Origin: Trichostrongylus colubriformis
Taxonomy: Eukaryota > Nematoda > Chromadorea > Rhabditida > Trichostrongylidae
Direction of reading: 5' to 3'
Length of the DNA: 64,000 nt
Assembly (NCBI GenBank): GCA_963978905.1
Contig: OZ022261.1
Location: 9,487,992-9,551,991, forward strand
Shown: positions 10,191-22,219 of the stretch, piece after piece
Position numbering within the stretch: position 1 is the first letter of the stretch
Layout: every line of letters starts with the position of its first letter
The notes under the pieces: model-generated
The model's input: the letters and a program-made list of their open reading frames with translations, nothing else
The model's database searches: none
Told to the model about the DNA's origin: nothing
Made by a program: the position numbers and the translations under genes

Positions 10191-10344
10191 TCACTGCCTC
10201 CTAACGATATGCCTGCACCGTCATCGCCACCGTTACCCGTGTTATGAGCAGTTCGAGATCCTGAGAGGAACAGTCGCACAGATGATCGACCCGCCCTATA
10301 TACGTTACACCGTCCCAGACGAAAGCGAGAAAAGTCCAGGCTGA

Positions 10345-10615
10345 GCCGCTTGTAAAGCTGTGATGTCTAATTTTGTTCGTGTTGTATACCTGACGGGTAT
10401 ACACGACGACAGTTGGAAGACAGTGGTAGGGGTGATGTGGGTAATGAGAACAGTTGTGGGCATAAGAAGACTACATGTTGCAAAATTTCCGATGAGTAAG
10501 AGTAGCCCGGGCTTTATAGGAGACAACTTCTTCAACATCTGCCACTTGTTTTATGGCAGCCCGCCCCTTCTTCCATGCCAGCCCGCCCCTTTTGAGATCA
10601 AATGGCGGGAAGAGG
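10345..10615. repeat. Diverged repeat pair, member 2
   Basis: Same order of blocks as 9925-10190. On the minus strand both read ITHITP-TVF, and a third, shorter match lies at 16215-16290. Confidence 0.7.
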
Positions 10616-10735
10616 GTCTTATTTCTCGGGTTTCTGACCGTTTCATTGGGTTATTTCTTCACTTCCGCACTAATGAGCACCTCGACCTTCCTATTCGATG
10701 ATCCTACTGCTTTTGCATTTGTGTCATTTACGTAG
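10600..10735. repeat. Repeat family B, copy
   Basis: GGCGGGAAGAGGGTCTTATT then TCTCGGGTTTCTGACCGTTT, and CACTAATGAGCACCTCGACC. The last block also occurs as TACTAAGCATCTCGAC at 60.96 kb. Confidence 0.55.
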
Positions 10736-10899
10736 CTTCTGTGGTTACACGACTACATGAAAGCGGGATATGGTGTCGAAGTTCTAGAACAAATCGATCG
10801 GTAATTTGGGTTAATCCCCCAGAGAAACAAAACTGGGGTTGAGATAATAATAATAAGGATAAAAGAGAAAGTTTTTGCAGTCAATCAATCCTCTCTTGG

Positions 10900-11455
10900 G
10901 ATGCGCCGCGCGTTCCAATTCCATTCAAAACCGTGGTGGCGGATGAATGTGATTAAGCCCCCACACTAACTTGTGCACAATGTACAAGTCAGTGCATTAA
11001 TCCTCTCGAACGAGTTTGGCATCAAGTCCTTGCACGAAGGGATGGAAAGCATGGGTGGTCTCAGCGGGCATTGATACGGGATTTGATGTCCGCACTATGC
11101 AAGTAGGAGAGCGCGCACCCTGTTACTACACCACCTACGCCTAAAGTCACAAAAACCTTTTGTCACGTTATAATTTACGAAACAGCAAATTTTACTACAT
11201 ATTAGAGCTAATTTAGAAAGTTGCTTTCTGCTATACAGAACTATTTTTTACCTTGGAAGTCATCACTGTAACCTGGTCTCGGGTAGATTCCTGTTTTTGC
11301 TATTTTTGTTCATGGTAATTTTTCAATTTTCTTATATTTTGCAGTTTACAAGATGCAAAGGAACAGGGTCATGTAGAGAGCCACAGTACGCGCACTAGAA
11401 CCTCCATAAAACCGGAAAGGGACGGTACACTCTCTGCGTCTCTCTGGTAGGCTAT
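10900..11455 (-). repeat. Repeat family H, copy 1, containing a SINE-II-like segment
   Basis: Collinear with 16925-17395: GCGGGCATTGATACGGGATT, CACCACCTACGCC, TGTCACGTTATAATT, AGAACCTCCATAAA, CGTCTCTCTGGTAGGC. Read on the minus strand, 11130-10900 has a weak tRNA-type B-box region (ACATCAAATCCC) followed by a tail ending in GAATGGAATTGGAACGCGCG that is shared with the SINE-II copy at 18025. Confidence 0.65.
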
Positions 11456-11459
11456 CCAC

Positions 11460-12330
11460 AGTCCACAAGACACAAAGTGAATCTAAATATTAATCAAATA
11501 TAAAAACAGATGTAGATATCGTATTATTAACATTAATATTAGCCACACTAGTAGCAGAATAGGAAATAATAATAGTTTCAAAAGTAATAACAGTAATAAC
11601 CACAATAGATACGTGTTGGAATATAACAGCTGAAATTCGCAGTATTAACAATGACTACAATAAAACCAAAAGCAAATTGATTCAAGGCATCAAAAAATTT
11701 TCAAATATTCAAGATCCTTCGTAATTTCCGCATGTAATCAGTCTAGTTCAAAAATCTTCGTCACATTGCTATAGAGAAATGCAGGGGAATGCTGAAGAAG
11801 AAGCCTTTTTTAGAAAAAATTGTTGTGTTTTGCTTTTTTTGCTCCGTAACACCGCTGCAGTCGAATCACATGAAAATAGCCTATTCATTTTACGAGTCTG
11901 ACATAGACATTGGAACTTTGTGATAGGTTCGATAAAAGCATGGATCACTTGATTCAATCGATGGGTGGCATAGGACACCCCTTACCGCTGCTACACCCAA
12001 GCCATTTCTTCTTTCCTATCGGAAAGTTTCTAATCAAACGGCATCAGTAAGGAAGCGATCTAAAGGGTGCAGGTAGACTGCATCGCAGTCATCGAACCGA
12101 ACAGTGACGGCCTGTGATTTTCGACCTAATTATCCATTACAAAGATGAAGTTAATCCATAACAAAGTCGTAAAAATTTTGAGTAATCCTTCAGGACGTTC
12201 TCATCAATCAGCGCATTATGCTTTGCGGTGGCATTGTGCTTCTGTTCTGAAGTAGCACAGTTTTGGCACTATTTACCCTTTCACAACGAAGCTTAATGGA
12301 GTGAAAAAGGTGATTTTGGGTTACATTCCT
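11460..12330. other. No gene seen; AT-rich, A-rich stretches
   Basis: Includes an AATAATA-rich zone (11500-11620). No convincing exon. Confidence 0.45.
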
Positions 12331-12344
12331 ATTTGGCTAATAAC

Positions 12345-12668
12345 TATAGCGGAGGTAGTTCACCCGTAGAATACGAATATTACACTCATTTAGAGCAAAA
12401 CTGTTTGGTGCCCGCGCCACAGGCGCCGATGCCAAGTAGAACAAATCCTCAAGTTGCTGTGGTGCAAGCGCCAGATAATTTCGCGTTGAGAAAAATGATA
12501 TACTCACTCAGGAAGCCAAGCTGTTCATGCAGACAGATCTTGAGCGACTTCGTTAATCCACCCATTTTTGGCGCCGGCGCCCGTGGGGCAGAAGCCAAAC
12601 GATATTGCGCCCACTGAGTGCTATATTCATGTTCTACGGCTCGAACTATCCCCGAGTACAAGTTTATA
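12345..12668. mobile_element. Long-armed foldback element
   Basis: The first ~90 bases (GGAGGTAGTTCACCCGTAGA onward) and the last ~100 are imperfect complements (right arm reversed: GGGGATAGTTCGAGCCGTAG), about 75-80% paired by eye, ending at the centre in GGCGCC-rich sequence. No coding capacity. Confidence 0.65.
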
Positions 12669-12679
12669 GCCCATCGCAA

Positions 12680-15600
12680 TGTTCACCAGAAATCACCACC
12701 TTTTTCAGTTTTTTTTTTGCTTTGGGTATATAGTGCCTAGGTTCCCATTATCCCAGCAGCACCGATTCCAGCTCAGATGAAGGTGCTCAGGAAACACTTT
12801 TCCTCCTGAACTCATCTCAGTTTATCAATCCAGTAGTGCGAATATAACCATGATCATGCAAAACTGACCACGCCGCAGCCGCTGTGCGAACTTCTGTCCT
12901 AACGATGCTCAGCCAGCAGCAAAGGGATGGGGATTTACAAGAGCTGCTCCTCAGTACTTCATTAAAACTTCACTGGAACTGCTCAGGCTTCACTGGAAGT
13001 CTAAACAAAGTCATTCAGTTTGTTTAATATTAGGCAATTCCGGCCAGGCTTATTCAGTATTCCATTCCTCACTTCCCACTAACAGATTATTTAGTTTTCA
13101 CCCTGTAAAAAGGGGACTGACGCAATCTAAGCAAGTATCCGGATAATTTTTAAAAATTTCTGATGCCTCTTGGCTTTCGGTATACGTCTAATGCCTCGGC
13201 TTTGAAGATGAAGAGGAGAGCAGGATTATTTGAGGGGTATTCCCTTATGGGTATAGGGTCGTACACATGGATTTGGACCTCAGCCTGTGGCCTGGCCCTA
13301 GACATGGGTTTTTCAGACAGTTTGCTCATGCAAACCTCCGTACGAGTCTATTCCGCTGTATTCATGAGTGGATGATGCTACCGTGAAATATTAATAATAC
13401 TTGAAGAGGTGATTTTCAAGTTGAGAGAAAATTAAAAGGAAGCCTCTCATACGTCGGAGAAGATTCATATCATTGAAGGCAAATGTCACACCCACTTCTC
13501 ATTTCGGTATTCCTACAACGGTCTACTTGTTTTTCAAAATATCTCTGCAGAAAACTGTTGAAGAGAACACGTCAAACGGATGGGCATGGTCACCGCGTGC
13601 TAGCGGCCCTATTGCCGTGTGTCAACCGTCACCCATTCTCTGATGCTCCCGAATCATTGCTATGGTCAGCGGCTTCTTACGTAGAACCTATCAGTGACGG
13701 TCGTACGGACATGAGCTCTCAATTATGCATTGTTGAATCAGCCGCTAACGTTTTCTGTCTGCCGACTAAATTTTTTCGTGGAGAGTACTTTTGGTCAAAT
13801 CCCATACGCGTCGGTCGCTTCAATGTGCGTGTGACGTGGTAAAAACCGCGAGTGCGCTCATGCGTTCCACAGGGAGCGCTTCTTTCCTTCTCATCTATCT
13901 TTTCGGGCACATGCAGCCGCCACCTCCGCACCCGTCACCGCTGTCTCTCTCATTCAAGCGTTCTTACACGTCGTCCTTGCTTTGAAATCAGGGCGTATAC
14001 GCTCATGTGCGCGACGGTGACGACGTGCTGTAGGCAATGAGAAGACAGAACAACACATGTGCATTGACTATACGGCCATCGAATGGCGATGATCATGTCG
14101 CATTACATTCGCGGTGATGAGAGTGAGCCTACCTATACGTGCGATTCGGCTTTGATAGTCTCTCCGCGTACTTTGCGACCGTCGGCATCGTCAACGGGGC
14201 GCTCTTCAGTGATCGCGACGGGGGCCCCGCCTGTCCGCGCCGGGTTTTGCTCGCATCCCCGCCGTCATTTGTCCACGTGCATTTCGCCGTTGATGCCAAA
14301 GTTCATTGTAGCACGTGCTGGCGCCATCAGGCGTCTGCTTCATTGCGATCGCTAATCGCATACCAATGTCAGCAGTGAACGAAAATGATCTATTTATGAA
14401 ATCTGCAAAACAAAAAAACGACCGAGGGAAACAGTTCTGTCTGGCGCACGGACATTGATGTATTTGTTGATAAGACTATAATAATTGGCAAAAGGAAATG
14501 CAAGAGCTTTCTTATTCCTTTTAAACTCTTTTAGCAATGAATTTCAGCAACGGGCAGGAACACTTGTGCAGTCGTATAAACTGTACTTTGCACCGAAAGC
14601 AATCGTCGAGTGTTTGCTATTCGATTGGAGAAACGTATGAGTCAGCATGAGCGCGAGTCCTCGCAAAGATACCATCCAAGCTCATCATCAGCTCTTATGG
14701 GACTGCAGGACCTACAGCCCTGGAGATTTCGGGAATCTGTGGAGAAGCGATATTCGCTCAATAGCTCTCCGAAGCATACGACATTACTTCAATGTTACCC
14801 AAATCAAGTTATTATCAGGGGGCCTGACTTAAGCAATTCTTTGTCGACTTCTTTCACAATTTTAGTTGACGTCCCAATTGCAAAGCACTTTTATTTGAGG
14901 CTGAATAACTTGGGTGCACGCGAAAAAAAGTGCGAAAACAAAAAAAAAGTGACCTTTAATCAACAAGTCTGAGCAACGCTGGACACGTATGCAATCAATC
15001 ACTTGCCACGAAGTTTGTTCGCTCACTTAGTAACCTGTGGGGTATTAATCACGTTACCTACTAGGACCTTTCTTGGAAATCTCACATATGAGCCAGATGT
15101 CCTGGAAAAGGCTCTCTTCTGTTCAATTTACCCACAGTTCAAAATAAACCCTAGTTCAGTTTCAGCCACTGTTCAATATAAACTTGAAAAGGGGGTCACG
15201 TGTTCTGTGAAGTCCAATTCACTTTCAGTTACTGCTTCGAGACCCTTTCGGGTGACGGTAAGGAAGCTGTCGTTGTCGAGTGGTGAGTTGCACGTGTTTG
15301 ACAGATTGCCGATTGCCCGGCTGATGATTCAGTGCTCACAGAAAAATGCCGATCGTTGGTGAATAGAACAAAATATCCGATTCATGAAAAAGTAGAACAT
15401 CACCACGTGGTTCCATGATTATTCTATTCGGATTCCAGCTCCACTTAAAATGCCTCTACAACAGAAAAATGCAATGAACCTAGTGAAAATGAAAGCGGGG
15501 AGAAAACCTTTCTCCATTCCAAGGAGAAATCGAAAAACTAGAAGAAGAGCAACTCGCTAGGATTCCCGTCACATTTCCCAGACACAACATTTGTACAGCC

Positions 15601-16210
15601 GTCAGCGGTCAGGTCGCAGTTCAAATTTTCGCGCCCAATTTTGACTTGCTTCTCACTCTACGTCCCTGACAACGTGACCGTCGCCTCCTTGCTCCTCAGC
15701 TCTCTAGCGTCCATACGTACTCGGATGTCCCACCCTGTCGGCCGTCACTTTGGTGAGCTATTCTCAACTGGACTCCTGTACATTCGCGTGCAACTTCGCA
15801 AGCGCTCCTTATTAAACAAATGTAACATAAGTATGTGAAAGAACCATCCCCGTGGCATGAGAACGCCGGAAAGTGTTTAGCACAAAAACCCTTCTAAGAT
15901 AACAGTGACTACATCAAAAAATGCTGAATGAAAATTTCGAGAAGCTCATGGAGACAGGCCCTAGAGCTTACGATAATTCAGGATAGTTCGTTTTCTATTT
16001 TTATCAAATTCAAAGTTCATAGTTCATCCTAAAAACACACACAGACAATAGAGATCTGCATAGTTGATACAGTCCTTTAAAATTCGATTAGTGCGACAAT
16101 ACAAAATTAAAAATTCCTGTTTCATCACGGATGGTTTTTTTTTTCAAAAACAAGATTAATACTGTTCTGCAAACGTGTTGACAACTAGAGGTTCGCAGCT
16201 GTTGGAGTGA
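12680..16210. other. No gene recognised; five CACGTG sites
   Basis: Open frames of 60-120 codons occur on the plus strand (13483-13842, 14610-14972, 15003-15362), but none shows domain sequence or paired splice signals. CACGTG occurs at 14274, 14312, 15197, 15291 and 15404. Confidence 0.4.
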
Positions 16211-16214
16211 GTGA

Positions 16215-16290
16215 TAATGCATAATTTAAGAACTGTAGTAGGGGTAATATGATTAAAAGAAAGATTTTTGATTCCATAGTAGTAAGCACC
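16215..16290. repeat. Third, partial copy of the 9.9/10.4-kb repeat
   Basis: AACTGTAGTAGGGGTAATAT matches GACAGTGGTAGGGGTGATGT of the 10.4-kb member. The minus strand reads NHITPTTVLKL, so the frame is kept in all three copies. Confidence 0.45.
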
Positions 16291-16924
16291 TACATTTTCG
16301 TATTCAATAATCTTTTGATATTCAGCCCTAACTACCCCGCCTTTGACTAAGACCAACTGGAACTTCTCGAACCTAGTAGGGTAACTTTTCAGGTTGTTGG
16401 TCTTGACCGGGGTCGATCTTGGTGAACTTGTAGATGATAAGCCCTGTGACCATTGCTCCATTTCTGCCTTGTAGACATTCCATAGCCCACTGTTTCAGTT
16501 GACCTTTTGTTAGAACGAGATCTTTTGGGTAGCTACTGTAGGACCTGCATTAGTTGACTACTACTAAATGCGACGTTCGTTCTGTTTACAGAATTTCATT
16601 CCGTGTTGATACAATTCGACGTATTCCGATGAAACCTCACCACGAAAACTTCCTCATATCGTATGGATATGAAGAAGGATTTACACTGAAATTGTAATTC
16701 ATTGTCCTCGTGCAGTGATTGAATAATTTATTGTTGCTGTTGCTAACTGCACTGTTTTCAGCGAGCAATCAAAGTGTTGCTTTCACAACGAAAGGGCATA
16801 ATCAAAGTTCAATGAATTGTTCTTTGGACTCTCCCAGTAAGCAACCTCATATTTTCCCACCGCTCAGTTTTCTGTCGAACAATAAAAGAGTAAAGGATAA
16901 TGTTTGTGGCATAAATCAATCCTC

Positions 16925-17395
16925 TGTAAGAATAAGCCACGCATTCTAATTTCACCCAGAATCGTGACTAGTCTGGTGATAACTCACTCGCCCTATAGAG
17001 ATGAAAGGCTTGTGGCCTGGGCGGGCATTGATGAGGGATTTGATCCCGGCACCATGAGAGTGGCAATACGCGCCACCTGACACCACACCACCTCTGCCTG
17101 AAGTTCACGAAAATCTTATATCACGTTAAAATGCAGAATAACGCACTTTCCATTACATTACCAGAGCTAGTCTGTGCAAGTGGTTCCGAATTATTTTTTT
17201 CTTTTTGAAAGTCATTACAGTAACCCACGTCCCTGGTAGCTTCCATGTTTTTCTCTTTTTTTACATATTCCGGTTTACAAGGTGCATAGAAAGAGGGTCA
17301 ACATGAAGAGAGGCAAAGGATGTGCCCTAGAACCTCAATAAACACGAGAAAGGACCGTATACCCCCTACGTCTCTCTGGCAGGCCTCGCTTCTCT
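16925..17395 (-). repeat. Repeat family H, copy 2, containing a SINE-II-like segment
   Basis: Collinear with 10900-11455. On the minus strand, GGTGCCGGGATCAAATCCC resembles a tRNA T arm with B-box, and the tail GAAATTAGAATGCGTGGC matches the SINE-II 3' end. Confidence 0.65.
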
Positions 17396-18024
17396 GCGCT
17401 CTGCTTCAGATGTAATCTTTATGAACTTAGGCTTTTTATATGTTTGAAACATTTGAATTTTTCAAGGAATCGTGGCCCCAGTCATGTTCACATGAAAAAT
17501 GAGCTAGCTTTTTCTCAGAGGTAAACCTGTAAAAAAGCAACCCCAGAAATCGTGCAAAATATTTAGTTAAGGCAAAAACGAATGTCGTGATGACCTTGTT
17601 TGTTATAAATTTTATGTCGAAAGCACAGTTAACAATTAAGTGGTGCGATCGCTTTCAGACACACTTCTGCTCCCTCGGGTGCTCGCCAAATCTTCGCAGC
17701 AAACATGCAGCACCGCCTTGGCTCCTTCACGTCTGCATGTTACTGAAGCAAAAACCTTATGTACCCACCTACAGCACTACGTATCAGAGGACAGATCAAT
17801 TTATTATTCATCGATCCGAGTTATACAATGTTCCTATGACTTCTGTTTTTTAGAATTTTCACAAAGTTGATTGCGCAGTTTTGACCTCGTTGCAAGCTTG
17901 TGTGAACCATATGTGAAATTTTCGGTTCACTTTAAGGAGTTCTTCAGACTCAAAGATTCCATTTACTACTCCCAGTAAAGCAGAAGTACTAAACTCAAAA
18001 AAGACGAATAAAAGCGTTTGTGAG

Positions 18025-18195
18025 ACAGTGTTTTATTTCGCCACGCATTCCATCTCCATTCATGATCGTGGAGACCTTGGAATGCGTATTCGCTTCACAT
18101 ATCCCCAGTACCATAGGTGAAGGTACGAAGCCATAGCCGGGATCCGATTTCCAAATATGTGACAAGGCGCCTCTGGCCGCTGCGCTATGGCTACT
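18025..18195 (-). mobile_element. tRNA-derived SINE-II, best copy
   Basis: On the minus strand the element begins CCATAGCGCAGCGGCCAGAG, with a canonical A-box (TAGCGCAGCGG). A degraded B-box region (AATCGGATCCC) follows, and then a body ending GAGATGGAATGCGTGGCG. The same tail closes the family H copies and a fragment near 31.84 kb. Confidence 0.6.
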
Positions 18196-18199
18196 CGCA

Positions 18200-20400
18200 A
18201 GAACCCAATTCAGTAATTATGGGAATAAAGTCTAAGTTTCACTGAAATCCTAAATCAGCTGTTATGTGAATCACCGTGAAGGATTGACCCACCTATGAAC
18301 TTTCTCCGAAAAATTTTTGTATATCAAAACATCGAATAGACAAGATTGCTGGGAAGTGAAATAAGGTAAAAAAATAATTGGAAAATGGAAAGAAGTGGGT
18401 TGCGTGCAAAACTGGAAATCACATAAATAAATTATTGTGCGTGCAAGGCTAAAAAACCGTGAATTCAGTAAACGAAAATGGATGTGATGCACGAGAATTA
18501 TTCATATGGAATGGACGATCATCTTTAACGCACTTCCTCTAGAAAAAAATTTCTCTCGTTTGTCCAACACCCTTATCAGATGAGTGTGCAGGTGGCTTTT
18601 AATAGACCCCCGCGTACCCGATCAATAAAAAAGTGTGCGAGACGCTTTACACGCATTGGCCACGTGAAAATGTGTGAGAGATACGAGTTAAGCTCTTATC
18701 ATCACATCAAAGATTACGAAATCGTTTACTGTACCATAACATTTTTTTTCATTTTTGATGTTGACGCTTTGTTGACGTGCTATTTGTCGCATATCAGGAC
18801 CATCACATACACATTCCTTGTGTCAGGGCCTGCGACGTGTTGGTCACAAAAACGATCGATATGAACCAGCTTTCTTCTACCAGAGTTCATCGAACTATAA
18901 GGAATTACCCCTGGAAAACGAACGCAGACGGCTTGGCGCACCATGCATTTGGACAGCGAGTATCGAAATATTAGTCCTACCAGCAGAGATCAAACTCGTC
19001 GGTCAATAATATCGTAAGGCTCAGGCGACGCGAATAGGGACCTCAAAACGCTCAATCTACATATTCGAGCTAATGTATATCTACATATTTCAATGCGGTA
19101 AAGTAAGCGTATAATAATGTGCGGTAAGGTAGTGTTATCATAAAAATATAAATGAAATTGGAACCATTGAAACCATCACGTGGGAGTTCCAAAAAATAAA
19201 AAAGGTGAAATAAGCTTCTATCCGTCCGCACTCTCCGCACATCTAATCCGATTGGTTTATGATGCGGGCACCGCCTGGACTCGGCTGTCCAGGGAGCAGC
19301 GAAAATTGCATCGCTGCGGAATTTTTGTGAACTGTGTATTTTGAAATTCACAGTACGGTCAGGATAGTGCACGAAGATAATGCATTGACCATGAAAAGGA
19401 ATCACCCGATCAATCCAGTATGGGACCAGTCGGTAGACACCGGGGACCCAAAAAACATTTGGCAAACACCAGGGCGCAGCTTGCCCCATCTATTCCTCTT
19501 TGCCCGTGTGACTGATAAGAGAGCAATGAATGGAATGAGGACCGTATGTCCGTACTTTTATCGGCAAGGGTTAAATTTGTCCCGCGTCGATCGTATATAG
19601 CCGAAATGCTGCTCTTGTGCATGTTTTCCATTGGCACACACACACGTGCAGCAGGCGAACGCAAATATTATAAATCTCTCGTTAGGAGGCAGGGTTGCAA
19701 CCCGCTGCCCCCTCCCATCCTCTGCTCCCTCCACGGCTGCAAAACATCTCCGACGGGCCGCGACCGGCCGTCCGGCCTCGTCCCTGCGCGAAAACAAGCT
19801 CCATGTTTTCTTGCCGACACTGCGCTTGCACTCCAACTTGCCCTTTTCCATCATGATGACGCAGCCCTCTGGCCTCATGACAATTGCAATGTCTGGGCCC
19901 CATAGCCGAATCACCCCTTCATTCGTCCGTTTAAACCGAAGATCAGAGTCGAAATCATGCAGAATTACAGACAAAAGCTACCTCTGTTAGATTGTAACCC
20001 TGCACCCCCCCCCCTAACATCTGGGACAATTTGCAGCATCGTAACCTCTTGATCAGAAGTCAATACTCTGTGCAAATGGTGTGTGTATGTTGTTTACATA
20101 AACAAGCGCGCTCCGTACCGCCGGTGATGGTAACAGCGGCGATGCGAACGCGTTATGTCCACATGGATCGTTTATGAAAAACACGTGCATGCTGCGACGA
20201 CCCCGACATTTGTTAGTAGCACGCGACCAGACACGGGGCAATGTGAGAGAGGAAATGTGCACTCAGAATCCCCCCTCTCTGCTACAACCTTTCACTTTAT
20301 GACAACGGATGAACGAATGCGCTGTATTCGCCTCAATCAACCGGCCAAAACTCCCCCACATTCCATTGTAGGTCAGAAGAAGTGGAGCACATTTTAACAA
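18200..20400. other. No gene recognised
   Basis: A 138-codon minus-strand frame (19974-19558) reads plausibly but begins right after a stop, has no ATG until mid-frame and no acceptor that I credit. CACGTG occurs at 18661, 19177, 19643 and 20182. Confidence 0.4.
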
Positions 20401-20424
20401 CAACCCTTTTGTTCCTACAAATAG

Positions 20425-20430
20425 TTTATT
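20425..20430 (-). terminator. Poly(A) signal AATAAA of mdl-1
   Basis: AATAAA on the minus strand, 33-38 bases beyond the mdl-1 stop codon, a normal distance for a compact nematode 3' UTR. Confidence 0.7.
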
Positions 20431-20462
20431 GATGACACAGTGAAATCTTACATTGGTGATCA

Positions 20463-21819
20463 TCATACACGAAGATGAATCGGCAAGAACGATGACACCT
20501 CGAATGTCGAGGTACGCGGCAGAGAAGTAGTCGTGAGATCGAGGTAGGGATAAAGCGAGGGCCGCGGATAACAAATCGGCAATGCGGGAAGTAAACCTTC
20601 GGCGACTGGATCAATGATCATTGGTTGAGGAGATTGCGATGGTTTAGATGAAGGTGAATATTCAAGGAATATAGGTGAATCACGTGATATACGAGACACC
20701 GTGGACGAAGGACGGGGTGATGTCGACTGTGACGTGCCTTCTTTCAGACGTTCCAGTTCATTTTGTAGCAACGATTTTTGATCTTCCAATCGATCGCGCT
20801 CCTGGATCAGAGCGGCGTTTCCTTGTTCAAGTTGCTGAAAATAGCTTTTATTAAGTACCAATAAACTAAGCCTAAAGTTAAGTCTTTAATGAATGCCAGC
20901 AATGAAGTTTCAAGATGTTTCATGTGTTCCAAAAAGTGCATCTGATCTGACGTGAAAAATCATGCGGTGTGTATTCTTAGCAGAGAGAGAGTCGGACGTG
21001 AATCACGTGACTGTCACGCGAACTTACCTTGATGTGGTCACGGGCCCGCGTCAGCAATGCCAACGTAGTGTTACGAGATGCATCAGCAATTGGTGGCACG
21101 AGAGTTTTTAGCGTTTCCAGACATCCACGTAGATTTGCACGACGAGTCTTCTCCAGTTCATTGTGGGCAGCCCTTTAAAAAGCAAGCACTTTATGATAGA
21201 GGATGACTCAGGGCAATTGCCATAAAACTGCCATATATTGTATCTATTTTTGATAAACAGGTAAAGTGACAAAGAGTGAAGAAGCCTACGTGTCCAAGAG
21301 GGATACGTGGGCTCGTTGCTGTAGACTATGACTCATCCACTTACCGACTGTGCTTCGTCGAGTTCTTCCGCGGTGGTGAGGGAATACAGTATGGTTGGGC
21401 ACTGGTTGAGGCCGAACATAATTTACGCTCCACACGTACTTTCCTTGAAAATGCATCACTGAGTTCTGGTTGTACAGCATCTGAAAACAGTGCTCATTAA
21501 AATATAAATAACAAATGTGGATTTCAACTCACTGGTAGATTTACTTGGAACTGATTGAAAAGCGGCAGAAATTCCATGGAAAGTTGAAAATATTCATGGA
21601 AAGCACGAAATACATAGGAGGAAGTAACGAACCATGATTTAACAGTTGACAAGCATTGATGGACGGTGGAAAGGATGACGGCTGTTGTGCAGTAGCAGCG
21701 GCAGTAGCAGCATTCTGCACGGTGGATAATGGTTGGATAAGTGAGTTGACCTTATGTGCTCCTCCATCGAGTAGTCTAGCGGCGGTCAGTAACGTTTCAA
21801 TGCTTAGCTGTGCGTCCAT
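20463..21819 (-). CDS. mdl-1: MDL-1, MAD/MXD-family bHLH-leucine-zipper transcriptional repressor
   Basis: Five minus-strand exons join in frame to 285 codons: 21819-21633, 21550-21533 (an 18-nt microexon), 21480-21345, 21172-21028 and 20834-20463. Residues 6-18 ([13 protein letters not shown]) match the SIN3-interaction domain. The bHLH region begins about residue 115 with [16 protein letters not shown], keeping the His, Glu and Arg that contact CACGTG. Helix 2 ends at the exon 4/5 junction, and exon 5 starts [20 protein letters not shown], the leucine zipper. A Ser/Pro-rich tail follows. Donors are GTTCGT, GTGAGT, GTAAGT and GTAAGT; acceptors are AATCAG, TTTCAG, TTAAAG and TTTCAG. Known MAD proteins pair with MAX (MXL-1 in C. 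elegans) in the nucleus, bind E-boxes and recruit SIN3/HDAC to oppose MYC-type activators. Length is close to that of C. elegans MDL-1. The GTTCGT donor is weak; without the microexon the protein would stop early. Confidence 0.93.
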
Positions 21820-21930
21820 TTAGCGGAGAGTGTGCAGCCAGCGAATGTGCGTGCGACAATCGCCTAGACTGACGGGTGGGGGGAGGGTGGGACGACGACG
21901 CGCCAGAGAACGGCCCCCACCACCCGAACA

Positions 21931-21957
21931 CACGTGGACCTCACGTGTACCCACGTC
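21931..21957. promoter_or_regulatory. Phased E-box cluster upstream of mdl-1
   Basis: CACGTG at 21931 and 21942 and near-match CACGTC at 21952 are spaced 11 and 10 bases, one helical turn each, 112-138 bases upstream of the mdl-1 ATG. CACGTG is the known site of MAX/MAD dimers, so the product could act on its own promoter. Further sites lie at 22690 and 22790 upstream and 21004 in intron 4. Confidence 0.55.
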
Positions 21958-21989
21958 GGCCGCCACTGACGAGGACTCCACAAAGCGTT

Positions 21990-22190
21990 TGTGTGTGGTG
22001 TGGTGTGTGTGTGTGTGTGAGTGAGAGTGAGTGCTAGAGAGCAAGTAACGTCGACAGAGCGAAGACAGACAGCAAGCCCGACTCGTGTACTCGGATGGAC
22101 GGGAGACCCGGCAATCGTTCACGACCACGTCCACACATACACACAGGAATACACACACACACATACACACACTGAGACAGGTACACACAT
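21990..22190. repeat. (GT)n and (CA)n microsatellites in inverted arrangement
   Basis: A GT-rich run (about 21990-22020) and a CA-rich run (about 22133-22190) lie ~115 bp apart in the 5' flank of mdl-1. They could pair as arms of a long hairpin, or each form Z-DNA. Confidence 0.8.
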
Positions 22191-22219
22191 CTTTACGCTC
22201 CGTCATTTGGCCACTTAAT

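Noticed and set aside
19558..19974. A 138-codon minus-strand gene
   Set aside because: It is preceded directly by a stop, has no early ATG, no acceptor, and the opposite strand is equally open, which GC-rich sequence gives by chance.
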